From an uncultured Clostridium sp. (lineage in GTDB: Bacteria; Bacillota; Clostridia; TANB77; CAG-508), in the NCBI GenBank assembly GCA_946409935.1, contig CAMJYG010000014.1, forward strand, positions 1-46,873: 46,873 nt of DNA, read 5' to 3'. A program made the translations under genes and the position numbers. Positions 1 to 11,748 of this stretch are shown here, in pieces (position 1 is the first letter of the stretch; each line of letters opens with the position of its first letter). The notes under the pieces were generated by a model. It had not been told where the DNA came from. It searched no databases and was given only the letters and a program-made list of their open reading frames with translations.

Positions 1-300
1 ATGAACTAGAAGAAGACGAAGAATATGAAGAAGAGCCAGAAGAAACAGAAGAACTGGAAGAAGACGAAGAATATGAAGAAGAGCCAGAAGAAACAGAAGA
101 ACTAGAAGAAGACGAAGAATATGAAGAAGAGCTAGAAGAAACAGAAAAACTAGAAGAAGACGAAGAATATGAAGAAGAACCAGAAGAATCAGAAGAACTA
201 GAAGAAGACGAAGAAGAGCCAGAAGAAACAGATGAACTAGAGGAAGACGAAGAATATGAAGAAGAGCCAGAAGAAACAGATGAACTAGAAGAAGATGAAG
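1..300 (+). repeat. 48-bp in-frame tandem repeat (acidic)
   Basis: About six head-to-tail copies of a 48-bp unit, with boundaries near 3, 51, 99, 147, 195 and 235. Differences between copies are mostly point changes (cca to cta, aca to tca, gaa to gat). The copy beginning near 195 lacks three codons (Tyr-Glu-Glu). Every change keeps the frame, which fits recombination or slippage under selection for an acidic tract. The array probably continues past the left edge. Confidence 0.9.
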
Positions 301-653
301 AAATTGAACAAGAACAAGACGAAATAGAAGAGCAGGAAGAAACAGAAAAATTAGAACAAAGAGACAAGGATTATAGCGACAAAGTAGAACAAATGAAAAA
401 AATGAGAGATGAAATGAAATTAAAATTAGAAAGTGTAAAAAATAATAATATAAAAATAAGCGAATTAGAAGATGAAGAAGAGAAAATCGAAAAGCTTGAA
501 GAAAGAGAAGAACAGGAAAGCAAATCTGAAGAAGATAGCATGAATAATGAAGAAACAGAAGAAGATGATATAGATAATATGATATTAACTTCAGCAATAT
601 TAAGTAAAAGAGTTCATATAAAAAGAGAAAATGAAGGAGATGAAGAACAATAG
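1..653 (+). CDS. Glu-rich tandem-repeat protein, 5' end outside window
   Basis: The frame that starts at base 3 is open from the left edge to the TAG at 651-653, so the gene is truncated on its 5' side. The first hundred visible residues are tandem copies of a 16-residue unit (ELEEDEEYEEEPEETE). A further Glu/Lys-rich, probably coiled-coil or disordered stretch follows, then a less biased tail (DNMILTSAILSKRVHIKRE). No signal peptide or known domain is visible in this part. It is followed by four unknown genes on the same strand with little or no spacing, so it is probably the first visible gene of an envelope operon that ends with the giant GLUG protein; that protein also carries a Glu-rich stretch near its N-terminus. 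Function is unknown; a spacer, linker or acidic binding segment is possible. Confidence 0.85.
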   Translation, partial: ELEEDEEYEEEPEETEELEEDEEYEEEPEETEELEEDEEYEEELEETEKLEEDEEYEEEPEESEELEEDEEEPEETDELEEDEEYEEEPEETDELEEDEEIEQEQDEIEEQEETEKLEQRDKDYSDKVEQMKKMRDEMKLKLESVKNNNIKISELEDEEEKIEKLEEREEQESKSEEDSMNNEETEEDDIDNMILTSAILSKRVHIKRENEGDEEQ

Positions 654-898
654 AAGTTAAAGTATTAAGCTTGAAAGAGGGATTAATAGTATATAATGAC
701 GTAAAAATTATTAGAATTAAAAGTAAGAAATATGCACTTACTATTATGCAAGACTATCTTCCTATTATTGGTGAAATAGATGGAAATGTTGAAATAGAAT
801 TTATTGAAAAAACGGAGAGAATAGAAAATATAATTGCATATTATGTGCATGAGCATAATCAGTTTAAGTTGTTTATTAAAGAGAAGGAAGAAGTTTAA
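650..898 (+). CDS. Small unknown protein, possible ATA start
   Basis: Protein of about 82 aa rich in beta-type alternation (for example VKIIRIKSKKYALTIM and GEIDGNVEIEF) with no membrane segment; I do not recognise the family. The start is uncertain. The frame opens at 644 and holds no ATG or GTG before the body of the protein. TTG at 671 is possible but has no ribosome binding site. ATA at 650 sits 9 nt after AAGGAGA (634-640), overlaps the upstream TAG (ATAG, 650-653), and would add a plausible N-terminus (EVKVLSL). I favour ATA at 650, without certainty. The stop is at 896-898. It belongs to the run of envelope genes and its stop codon lies inside a palindrome. Confidence 0.6.
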   Translation: MEVKVLSLKEGLIVYNDVKIIRIKSKKYALTIMQDYLPIIGEIDGNVEIEFIEKTERIENIIAYYVHEHNQFKLFIKEKEEV

Positions 899-1015
899 AA
901 AATAATTGGCAAATTTCGTTGTTAAACTGCGCTGCGAAAGCTATCAACGTACAAAAAGTACGCCTCAAGCTTTCTTGCTTGTTTGCCTAGAAATTTATCC
1001 AATTCTTTTTCAAAC
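893..1015. repeat. Long imperfect palindrome, family A copy 1
   Basis: The ends are inverted repeats: gtttaaaaaataattgg (893-909) pairs with ccaattctttttcaaac (999-1015). The centre is a strong hairpin, cgtac-aaaaa-gtacg (948-962). It starts inside the stop codon of the upstream gene and ends about 27 nt before the next Shine-Dalgarno. The outer ends match those of the palindrome at 11749-11873. It could be a transcribed RNA structure (attenuator or processing site) or a small mobile palindromic element. I see no ORF in it. Confidence 0.7.
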
Positions 1016-1059
1016 TTTATATGTATATAGAACGAAGTGATAAAGGAATGTAATTTTGA

Positions 1060-1596
1060 ATGGGAATTTTATTTAAAGAATTTATGGAATTATCAAATGT
1101 GATAGTAATATTCTTTATATTTACTATGTTGTTTGGTTTAATATTATACTTTAAAACAAAAAATTTTACTGGAACTAAAAGCGAAATAAAATTATATGGT
1201 ATTTTTTCTTTAATGGAAAATATTGATGTTATAATATTTGCTTTTAGTATGATACAATTCATCGTTATATGTTATGCAGGAATTGTAAAACAAATAGATA
1301 TTAAATTATATGGATTAATTATTGCAATTATATCTAGTTTAATTATTTTATATAGATTACGTAATATTTTGATAGAATTACTTAGTTTTGCAGCTCAAAT
1401 TGTTGCAATATATTTTAATCAAATGTTATATCAATACAGAATAGAAGTAGAAGATACTACTATAGTAAAATGTATACAATTAGTTTTAACAATTTTTATA
1501 ATATTATATGCAATATATTCATTTTTAGTACATATAGAGTCAATCGTTAAGAAAAATAGAAATGTAAGGAGGAACAAAGCTAGTGAAAAGAAATAA
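1060..1596 (+). CDS. Unknown multi-span membrane protein
   Basis: 178 aa with about five hydrophobic segments (roughly residues 9-30, 50-75, 83-100, 105-123 and 138-158) and a basic C-terminal tail (KKNRNVRRNKASEKK), so probably integral to the cytoplasmic membrane with a positive cytoplasmic end. The ATG at 1060 follows AAAGGAATG at 1042-1050; the ATG inside that motif is out of frame and is not the start. The end overlaps the next gene by 14 nt, which implies translational coupling. I do not recognise the family. The context (Glu-rich protein, single-span protein, giant surface protein) suggests an envelope complex that supports the surface protein; that is inference. Confidence 0.75.
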   Translation: MGILFKEFMELSNVIVIFFIFTMLFGLILYFKTKNFTGTKSEIKLYGIFSLMENIDVIIFAFSMIQFIVICYAGIVKQIDIKLYGLIIAIISSLIILYRLRNILIELLSFAAQIVAIYFNQMLYQYRIEVEDTTIVKCIQLVLTIFIILYAIYSFLVHIESIVKKNRNVRRNKASEKK

Positions 1597-2273
1597 AATA
1601 TTAGCGACAATCGCAATCTTATTATTTATAGGTCTTTTAGTTATTGTATGGTTTTGTTTACAAAAACTTAATACACAAAATATTGAAGAACATTCATTTT
1701 ATCAATATTTTGTTGGACAGAAAATTAGTTATGAAGGTGGTCTAAATATAAGTAGAAAAAATGGTATTAGTGAATTAATACTTAAAGATTCAAAAGTCGA
1801 GTTAGATTCAACACCTATTTATTATGCTGATATAGAAAATAAAGTTCTTTTTCCAGAAGATATGGCAATTGTATTTCCAAATCAATCAGGAATGATATAT
1901 AAGCTAAATAGATTTTCTAATATAATTTATGATACAGAAACTGCGTATTTAGAAACAAATGTTGAAAATAAGGCATTAAACCATGCATTCTTATTTGATG
2001 GAAAAGATTTATATTTCTTTTTGGAAGAAACAAATATGAACATAAATGGACAAGAATATATATTGACCCCTCTTTCTTATGTTATTTGTGATGAATTTTC
2101 ATTAGAAATATACCAAAAAGAAGAAGATAAATATACTGTTTTTGATGAAAAACCTGAGGAAGTGATTGCTTTTACACGGAGATTATAGAATTAATCTAAA
2201 TACAGATAGTATACAGTCAAAAGATAAAGAGCAGTTGCTTATAAAAAATAAACAAGTTTTGAAAAGTTACTAA
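1583..2273 (+). CDS. Unknown single-span membrane protein, read through a +1 shift at CGG
   Basis: GTG start at 1583 with AAGGAGG at 1566-1572. One N-terminal membrane segment (residues about 8-26) and an extracytoplasmic beta-rich body. In the starting frame the protein ends abruptly at TAG 2186-2188, soon after an in-frame CGG (2177-2179). Skipping C2177 gives GGA and continues for 31 codons (Gly-Asp-Tyr-Arg-Ile-Asn-Leu...) to TAA 2271-2273, for a 229-aa product. The region between the two stops has no other gene, and the added tail ends 48 nt before the next gene. The body resembles in style the start of the following giant protein (N-terminal anchor, then a short beta-rich domain), so the two may be partners. 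Family not recognised. The frameshift reading is supported mainly by the four parallel cases in this window. Confidence 0.7.
2177..2179 (+). other. Recoding site 1: ACA-CGG-A (+1)
   Basis: In-frame CGG after ACA. The zero frame reads AGA TTA TAG next and stops. The +1 frame reads GGA GAT TAT AGA and stays open for 31 codons. This is the first of five in-frame CGG codons, all of which coincide with a frame change. Confidence 0.75.
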
Positions 2274-2321
2274 ATTATATTAAAGATAAGATTAAGCATA
2301 AGAAAGGAATGATTAAAAAAT

Positions 2322-5300
2322 ATGGACAGTAATTTAAAAGCAAAAAAGAAAATAATAGCAGATTCTATGATAATTGCAATCATTATAATGATAGTAACTA
2401 TTATAGGAATTTATTATGCAGGAAAATATTTTGCACCAGAAGAAGTTATTCCTTACTCAGGTTATGCAATTAGTGGGAAGCAATTAACACAAAACTTGTT
2501 AAATAATAGCTATCAAGAAGATATTGAAAAGCCTAAAATAGTAAAAATAGAAGAACAAGATATGTTATTTAAAAGATGGAATAGATATTATGTTGGTAGA
2601 GAAGAAAATATAGAAGTAAATTTAGATTACCCAATTTACATAAATGAAAAAACTGCATTATATAATTTAACATCAGATAATATTCTTATAACTAAAGAAT
2701 TTGAAGAAATAAATTCATATCCTAGATATACTTTAGTAGATGGAATTTTATATAATGAGGGAGATTTGGAAAGAGCAGATCAAAATTTATATTTATTCAT
2801 AAAAAATGAAAATAATATTTTTATTAATCAAAATCTAATTAATATACATACACAATATAATAATTATCAGATACCTAAAAATAGTATTATATATTTTGGT
2901 GAAAAAAATATTTCATATTATACTATTATAAATGAAGAATTACATTATGAAAGAATAGAAGATATAGATTTAAATTCAAATATTGAAATTGTTAAAGATG
3001 AAATTTATACTTATGAAAAATTATTAATTAATTTAAAATTAAAAGATGTAAAAAAACAAGAAATAGAAAATGAGGAAAAAATCGAAGAGCAGGTAAAAGA
3101 AGAGTCTAAAAGTGAAGAAGAAAATAACGAAATAGAAACTGAAATAGAAGAAGCAAAAGACGAAGAAGAAAAAAATGAAAATGACAAAGAAGAGACTGAA
3201 GAAAAAGAAGTAGAAAAAGAAGAGAAAACTGAAGATAAAGAAGAGCCACAGTATATTAAACCAGAAGTAAGTTGTACAAATTTTGAAGTTAATGTGTATT
3301 CAATGAAAAATATAATTTCTATAAAAGATCCAACAGGTCAAATTAAATCACCAATAAATTTTGAAATAAGAAAAAATGGAAAGTTATATTTAAGAAAATC
3401 AATTTTGTCATCTGGGAATTTAGAAATTATAGGGTTAGAGCCAAAACAAAAATATAGTATAACAGCTAATTATACATTTTTAAATGAAGAAGGTAAAAAG
3501 GTACAAAAAGATTTCTTTTCACAAGAAATTGAAACAAAGGGAATAGAGGCTTTAGAACCAGTTGATTTAAGTTTTGAAAATGGCGAAATTTTTCCAAATA
3601 AAATACAAATAAAAAATTTAAAAATTGAATCAGATTTAACATCAGAGTCTTTAAAAGGAATTAAGAAATTTGAACTAAAAATAGATGGTATTTCATATAA
3701 AATATCAAATTCAAAAATTAATGAGATGTTAAAAGGAAAAAGTATAATACAAGAAACTGGAGAAAATATTGAGTCAAATAAAAATATAAATTATGAGTAT
3801 AAAATATATGATATACAAGGAAATGAATTAAAAATAAACAATAATTTGGGGCAAACAAAAACTTCAAAAATAAAGCCATCAGTAAATATAAAAGTAAAAA
3901 AACAAGATATATCAGAAGTTGAACTTTCTTTGAATTTAAAAAATAAAGATGATGTACAAATAGATAATTATAGATATGTTTTATATAATATAAAAGGAGA
4001 GTTGGTAAATGAAGGTACATTAAAGGAAAATCAGGATATATTAAAATTACACAATTTAGACCCAAATCAATATTTTATTGCAACATTTTATTGTGATTAC
4101 GATTTAGAGGATGAAAAGGGAATAATAAAAGACGAACAAATAGGGAACTGTAATTTTACATCTGTTCCATTATCTATTTTAGGCTACTTTAATATGAATA
4201 TAAATATTACAGAAATAACTAAGCAAAATGTTAAATTGGATATATCTATAGATGATGAAAGAACAGATAGAAGATTAATATATATATTAAAAGATTTTTG
4301 GATTTCAATTTACGAACAAACAGATAAAGGTGAAATGTTAAAAACAGAAAGAAAGCTAAATGAAAATGAAATAGAACAATTGAAAAATTCGGATATTTTA
4401 CAAATTGATTTTGATGAATTAAATTCTAAAACGACATATCGTATAGAGATGAAGTCTGTAGTACAACAAGGAAATACATCAGAACAAATAGAAGTTGTGA
4501 AATCTTTAGAAACATTTACTACATTTAAAAAGCCGAGCGAAGTTCTAATAAAAAATCAATTTATAACAGGAAGCATGATAGATTTTGATATTAAAATTAA
4601 TGATCAAGATGAATCTATTTTATTAAACAAAGTCAGAATGGAATTGCGTGATCAAAAAAATAAGTTAATAAAAATGGAAAATATAGAAACTAATCAAGAT
4701 TACATAAGATTAACTTATGAAAAATTAGAAGAAAAAGAAAGCTATACAATTAGATTCTATTCAGATGAATATAATGAAGAAAATGATGATTCTACATACA
4801 AAAGTAATTATCTATTAAAAGAAGTAGAAATTTATACAGAACCCGGAATTAGTGGAAATATCAGCTTAATGAATTTAGAAAGAACACATTCTGGAAAAAA
4901 TTTAATTGATGTAAAATCAGAAGTAAAATGGTATTCTAGTTGTTTCAATACTTCAACTTATTATGATAAAACATATGATGAAAAAACAGAAGAACTAAAA
5001 ATTTATGGTGGAAAAAATGGATATTCACAATATTATGTTTACAACTTAAAAGAATATGTTGGACAAACAATTACTATTTCATTTTTAGCAAAATTGGATG
5101 AAAATAGTGATAAAATGGCAATTTATTTGCAAAATTCTAAAACAGGAGGGAATAGAACACGTATACAAGGTATAACAGAAAGTGAATGGCAAAGATATTC
5201 GTATACTGTAACATTAAATTCATCTGGATATATTGGCTTTTTTCTTGTATCTGATAATAACACTTATGAACAAAATTTATTATTAAAAGAATTGCAAATT

Positions 5301-8300
5301 GAGCTTGGTAATAAAATGACAAATTATGAAAAATATAAATATACAGTTGAAGCAAAGGTCAAAGTGGATTTATTGGATAATAGGAGAGAAATTGAAGGTA
5401 AAGATTATTATATAAAAATTGAAAATAATGGTATAGAAGAAAGTATTAATCATTATATAGAAATAAATGAAGATGGAATTGTAGAAAACGCAGTAAAACA
5501 ATATCATTTTAATGAATATACAAAATACAAATTAAGTTTATTAATAAAGAATAGAGAACGTTTTTATGTAATATCTTCAACTGAATTTGAAACACAAGGA
5601 GAAATATTAGGAATAAGCAATAAAACAGATTTTTTACAAATACAGCCAAATGGAAACTACGTTGTGATAGGAGATATTGATTTATCAGGAATGACAGGTT
5701 CTACTAGCAGGTTTGGAAATAATAATTTTGGCTTTAGAGGGACAATAGATTTTCAAGGACATAAATTAATAAAAACATCTAAAGGAAACAATAAAGATGG
5801 TGCATTTTATTTAATAGAGAGAACTGGGAAAATTGAAAATGTTGTATTGGATTTATATTTGAATCATGACATTGAATATGACTATTGTAGAGGTTTAGCT
5901 ACAATAAATAGAGGTACATTAAAAAATATTATGGTTAATCTAAAAGAATGCAAAGAAATTCCAAATATTCAAGTAGGATTATTAGGACATTATAATTATG
6001 GAACAGTAGAAAATTTTGTTATTAATTTAGAAGTCCCATTATATGCGGCAAGACTATCAACAGGTGGCTATGTTTACAATTATGGAACATTAAAAAATGG
6101 ATATTTATATGGTAATAATATAGAAGCAGATTTTAATATAGGTAGTGGGCAATCAAGGAGTTGTGCAGGATTAACATATATTAATGATAAAGGAATTGTT
6201 GAGAATGTTTATAGTTTAATACATGTTAATTCCAGAGAGCAGACAGATGTAACTGAAAACTCTGCAAGTATAATAAATACTAATAACAGAGGAATAGTAA
6301 GAAATGTTTATTCTGTAGGAGAAGGTAGTTGTGAAAATAAAGCTTATGGACCAACAATAGGTATAAATCAATCTGGAAATGTCTATAATTGTTATTATTT
6401 CTGTGATGATATATTTACAAATAATTACAATTTAAAAACTACAAAACTTGCTTTATATGATTCTAAATTTCAATCCTTAATGCTAAATTCGCGGTGAACA
6501 GTTTATTATAGATGACTTAATCTCTCAAAATTATTATCCACAACTAAAAATGTCAAATAAAATGCCAAATCAAGAGTATTTACAATTACCAGAAGTGCAA
6601 GATAAAGATTTAATTGATATATTATCTTATGAAGTAATCGAAGATAATAATGACAGTATAAAATTGGAGTTAAATATAAATAATCCATCAGGGGAACAAA
6701 TAAAATCGATACAAGTAAAAGAAATAAGTTCTAGGATAATTTCACAAAAATATGAAGAGGGCAAAACAATAGCAATAATAGAATTAAAAAATCCTGTACA
6801 CTATATTTCTAAATATTCTATTATTTCTATAACGTCTCAAGGGGCATTAAATTTACCATTTACTAGGAAGTTTGAAGAAAATGAAAGAAATATATATATT
6901 GATTTTTATAAGACTGTAGGTTCGATTGAGGATTGGAAACAGATAAACAATTCTCCAACAGAAAATTATAGATTAGTAGATGATATAGACTTTCTAAATT
7001 GTGGTAAAGAAATAATTATTACTGAACAATATAAAGGGAAAATTGATGGAAATGGTCATACAATAAAAAACATAAAGATACCAAAAGACGCTAAAGATTA
7101 TGGACTAATATATCAATTAGATGGTGAAATAAAAAATTTAAATGTTGAAAATTACAGTAAAGAAAATCCAACTAATAGCCAATATTTGGGATTAATTTCA
7201 TTTGCATATTCTAATACAGTACTTGATAATGTGCATGTGAAAAATGCAAGATTTTCAAGTTCGGTAACAAATGCAAGCAATATGACAGGAGGTTTAATTG
7301 CATCAGCTAGTGACCTCATAATTAAAAATTGTTCTGTAACAGGAATTTATATTAATTTAACAGATAACTTAAATAATGCTAGAGCAGGTGGATTAGTTGG
7401 ATATGGAAATAATATAAGCGTAGAGAATTGCTTTGTACAAGATTTAAATATAAATACAAAAGGTGTACTTATTTATTATGGTATAGGAGGATTAATAGGA
7501 AGAGATATAACTGGAACAACAAGATATTGTTATACAACAGGTAATATTGTAACAGATGCTGAAAATACAGGAGGAATTTATGGATATACAACAGGTAAAG
7601 TAGAAAACTGCTATTCTCTTGTAAATATTAAGAGCCAAACAGATTATGTTGGAGGAATAGGAGGTTATGACAATAATACAAGCACGGTGTCTACTTTTAA
7701 AAATTTATATTTAGGGAATATTTATAGTGCAAAACAATCAGAGTATATTAATAGAATTCAAGGAAATACAACAGCAGAAGAGGAAAATTATGCATATATA
7801 GGACAAAAAATTAATGGATTTATAAGTGCAGAAGATTTGGGAGCACAAAGATTACTTACAAATAGTGAAATATTTGATATAGATACATACAAACAAATAT
7901 TAGAATTTAAAGATGAATATAATTATGATGGTTTAAGTGAAGGTATTTTACCTAAATTGTATAACACAGATGGAGCAACTATTTTACCAAACCAAAAAGA
8001 TAATAAACTTGATATTGAAACATTATTTATAGAAGAAGTAGAAGCAGAAAAGGCAGATGTAAATACTGCTAGAGCAAGAATAGTTGTAAATAATCCAAGT
8101 GGAGTTGAATTAACAGGAGTAAAAATTGAATATGCAAATGTTCAAGTTATATCAAATGTATTCGATAATGGAAAAAACTATATTGACTTAATAGTTACAC
8201 CTGAAAAGGCTTATGACAGTTATACTGTAAATAATATACTATACGTGGAAAACGGAGAGGAAAAAATAGTAGATACACAAGCTAAATTAAATATTCAATT

Positions 8301-11300
8301 TTATAATGAAATTAATAATTTTGAAGATTGGCAGAAAATAGATAGTGAATCTGCACAAAATTATAGATTAAATACAGATATTGATTTTACTGGAAAAATA
8401 AACCCTAAAATAAATGTATCTATTGGAAGACTTGAGGCTGAAGGTAATGGACATGTATTAAAAAATTTAGTTATAAATATAAATGGTTCTTCTAAAGGAT
8501 TTATAAAAGAAATAAAAAATTCACTAAAAAATATCACTTTTGAAAATATTACAATAAATAATACAGCAAAAAGTGGAAATTATACAGGTTTGATAGTAAT
8601 AAATACAGCTAATATAGAAAATATTACATTTAAAGATATAACTGTTAATGCATCTAATATGAATTATGTTGGAACAATTGCAAATAATTCTGCGATATCA
8701 ATAAAAAATGTTAAACTTCAAAATATAACAGTTTCAGGTAAGCAATATGTTGGAGGTTTTTTAGCAAGAACAGATAGCGGAATATTTCAATTTATTGATA
8801 TAAATACTGCTAATATAACTGCAACGTCTAATTACACGGGTTCAATTATAGGCATAATAGTAGCACGTGATATATATAGATTTAGTGATATTACTGCAAA
8901 TGATGTTAATGTAAAAGGTACAAATTATGTAGGTGGAATATTAGGTCAAGGAAGAGCACAAAGCTTGATAATTAAAAATTCTAATGTAGAAGGAGTTTCA
9001 TATGTTGGAGGGGCAGTAGGAAATATTGAATATCATATTTCAGATAACAGAAATTTAACAAGTGAAAATTGTACAATAACAGGAACAGGAAATTATATAG
9101 GTGGCATTGCAGGACAATTAAAACAGGTGTATAACGCATTTTCTGTTAATAATAATGTAATTGGAAAAGGGAATAATGCAACCTATATAGGGGGAATAGC
9201 TGGTATAGTAAACAATGACTTAAAAGAATCTGGTTCAATTGGCAATAGCATAAAAAATGAACATAATAATGCAGGGGGGATAGTAGGTTATCTAGCCGGG
9301 ACAGTTGCTTCTTCTTATGCTTATAATTGTGTAATTGAAGCAAATCAAAATGCAGGAGGAATAGTAGGTCAATATAGATCAGGATATCTTGCATATTGTT
9401 ATAATAATTGTACAGTAACAGCATATTCAAATGGTGCAGGAGGAATGGTTGGATATTTAAATAATAAGGACATGACAGGTGCGAATTATGCATCTCGTAT
9501 TTACCATAATTATGTTGCAGGAGATAAAATAACTGCTCCAACAGAAGTAGGTGGATTAATAGGAAGAATTGCCCAAAATTTATTTGATCCCCAATATTAT
9601 TATTCAAATTATGTAGAAGCTTATTTGAATTGTAATACAACATCAGTTTCATTAGGTGTAGGAGCAGATAAAGACCAAAATAATGTTATAAATAAATTTT
9701 ATGTATATGAAAAATCAACAGTTAACAGCCAAGTAGTAAATACAAGTTTAGATAATATAAAAAATACTAATTTAGTAAAAAGAGAGGATTTGTCTAAACA
9801 GGAAACATATACTAATAAAATTGGTCTACGTTCAACTAATTTTGATTTTTCAATAATATCACAAGGTAAATATCCACTTGTAAAAACATCAAATGGAATA
9901 GTTCCAAGACAAGAAGGAATCGATTTCCCAACTGCTCAAGGTCAAACTCAAAGCATAATGGGAAATAGAGTTGCAACATTATTTAATTTAAACAAAAATG
10001 TAAGTCTTCCAAAAGCAAATATATATGTGTCAGGACCAAATTTAATAAATATAGAATTTGATGAAATAGAAAAAGACGTATTTTTACAATATAAAGCAGA
10101 AGGGCAAGAAGAAAAAACTATAGAAATTGATAAAAAAGTATATACCTTCAAATATGATTATAAATCAAAAGTAGATTTAATTTTATCAAATGGTTTAAAT
10201 AGTCAAAATATAGCTATTGTTCCAAATGAAGTAGCAAATAAGATTAGTTTATTGAATACTAACACATATACATTACAAGATGAAAAAATATTTAAAGAAA
10301 ATGAAATTCTAGAAGGTGAATTTGTCAATATTTATAAAGAATATGCACTTGGAAAAAATGGCAAAATATATAATATAGAAACAGATAGTTGGGAAGAGAC
10401 AGAAACTAAAGGATTTACATTACAAGAAGAAAGTACTAGTATTGAAAATGTTAAATATGGTGATGTAGAAATCAAAACATATTCTAATTTTACAGTTTTG
10501 AAAAATGGTGATTTAGAAGTAGAAAAATCTGGAAAGCTATTAGTAAAAGATGGAGAATTATCTGTAATAGATTCTACATTAGAAAAAGGAACAAATAGTG
10601 AAATTATAGGCAATTATAATGGAAAAGAATATCAAACAATTTTAAGTGATGAAGGTAAATTATATGATCTAAAAACATCAATTACTTATCCAGAAAATTT
10701 TGTAAATAGAAATATTGAAAGCATAGTAACAAATAGTTCAAGTGAGCCTTATGTAACAACTGAATATGATAATGGAAAAATAATAACATTTGATTACACA
10801 ACAGGAGATGTTGTATATGATAATAATGTTAAAGAAGATATTTCTGTAATTGATTTTATAAAAAATTCACTTTCATTAGATAACATAAGAGAAAATGTGA
10901 TAGAAGATTCTGAAGAAAAATATAAAAATAGCGTAGAATTAAAAGAAATGCTTACAGAAAACTCAATAGAAAATGTGTTAAGTGAAACAAAAGATAAAGG
11001 TATAGAAAATAATTTACCAGATTTAAAAACAAAAGAGAAATATATTACTGCATTTGATAATAAAAACAAAGAGTATGTTGTATATAAAGAATCAGAACTA
11101 TTGAATGTTGAAAAAGAAGAATATCAGTCAGAAAATTCAAAGATTTCTCAGAATGCAGACCTTACTAAATATTATGGTGCTCAAAGGCAAATTGAAAAAC
11201 AAACTAATGGACTAGTTTGGATAGTTCCAACTATTGTTGCTGCAATAATTAGTTTAATAGTTTTAATTAGACATAATATACGTAAAAAGAGTAATGTTAG

Positions 11301-11310
11301 TAATAGTTGA
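2322..11310 (+). CDS. Giant GLUG-repeat surface protein, read through a +1 shift at CGG
   Basis: ATG at 2322 with GAAAGGAATG upstream. The zero frame stops at TGA 6495-6497, immediately after an in-frame CGG; skipping C6492 joins it to a second open frame that ends at TGA 11308-11310. The full product is about 2995 aa. Order of parts: membrane segment (residues 14-34), beta domain, Glu/Lys-rich linker (243-310), several Ig/FN3-like units (to about 840), a jelly-roll carbohydrate-binding-like domain (about 842-1005), then three blocks of GLUG-type beta-helix repeats (near 1093-1387, 1527-1880 and 1995-2515; motifs such as YVGGILGQG, YIGGIAGQL). After a long Asn/Lys/Glu-rich tail comes a C-terminal membrane segment (about 2964-2985) and a basic tail. 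The junction peptide (NYYPQLKMSNKMPNQEY) links GLUG blocks smoothly. Probably a cell-surface adhesin; both ends appear membrane-anchored, which is unusual. Confidence 0.85.
6492..6494 (+). other. Recoding site 2: TCG-CGG-TGA (+1)
   Basis: The in-frame CGG is followed directly by TGA. The +1 frame reads GGT GAA CAG and enters the 1605-codon second half of the GLUG protein. The second half has no good start of its own near the junction: the first ATG (6550) lacks a Shine-Dalgarno and lies 19 codons into conserved-looking sequence. Confidence 0.85.
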
Positions 11311-11666
11311 TTTTACATTGCTTTAAGTTAGGATATGTTATTTTTCTCAAAAATGCTCGTTCAAGATTACAATTCACAGCCGAGTATATTCTAATATATA
11401 AATGTTAATATATAAATATTTTTCAAAAAATCTCGGCTGCATTACATATTTAAGAAATTCTAATTTAATAAAATGAGCCTCTTTCATGTTAAAAATCTTG
11501 CAGATTTTTCCATGAACATTCCTCATTTTATTAAAATAAGAATTTCTAATAATATTTCATTTGCATTCGATTTATTTTCAAAATATAGATATATTAACAT
11601 TTTAAAATAAAAACATAGCTGTGAATTGTAACAAATGTTAACTAAAAGTGACAAAATTCCACTTAA
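11311..11666. repeat. Intergenic nested palindromes, family B copy 1
   Basis: No gene is visible here. Several inverted repeats are nested or adjacent: ttacaattcacagc (11367-11380) pairs with gctgtgaattgtaa (11618-11631); cagccgag (11377-11384) pairs with ctcggctg (11432-11439); and a long hairpin at about 11452-11546 has arms agaaattctaatttaata and tattaaaataagaatttct around an inner stem (aaaaatct-tgc-agattttt). The same arm type (agaaattc) and the flanking word tcaaaaatgct recur at 24366-24545, so I group the two as one family. It probably also ends transcripts of the GLUG operon, though there is no classic U-tract. Confidence 0.6.
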
Positions 11667-11672
11667 AATTGC

Positions 11673-11701
11673 TAGACAAAAATGGTTGCATAGACTATAC
11701 T
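11673..11701 (+). promoter_or_regulatory. Sigma-A-type promoter for the XRE gene
   Basis: TAGACA (11673-11678), a 17-bp spacer, then TATACT (11696-11701); each box is one base off consensus. The predicted transcript starts near 11708 and would carry a leader of about 200 nt that contains the palindrome at 11749-11873 before the XRE start. Confidence 0.6.
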
Positions 11702-11748
11702 TTATTTAGGTGGAGTTGTAATCCACAAAATTTGAAAGGGGAAAATAA

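Noticed and set aside
1..300. CRISPR array
   Set aside because: The 48-bp repeats are contiguous, without spacers, and stay in one open reading frame.
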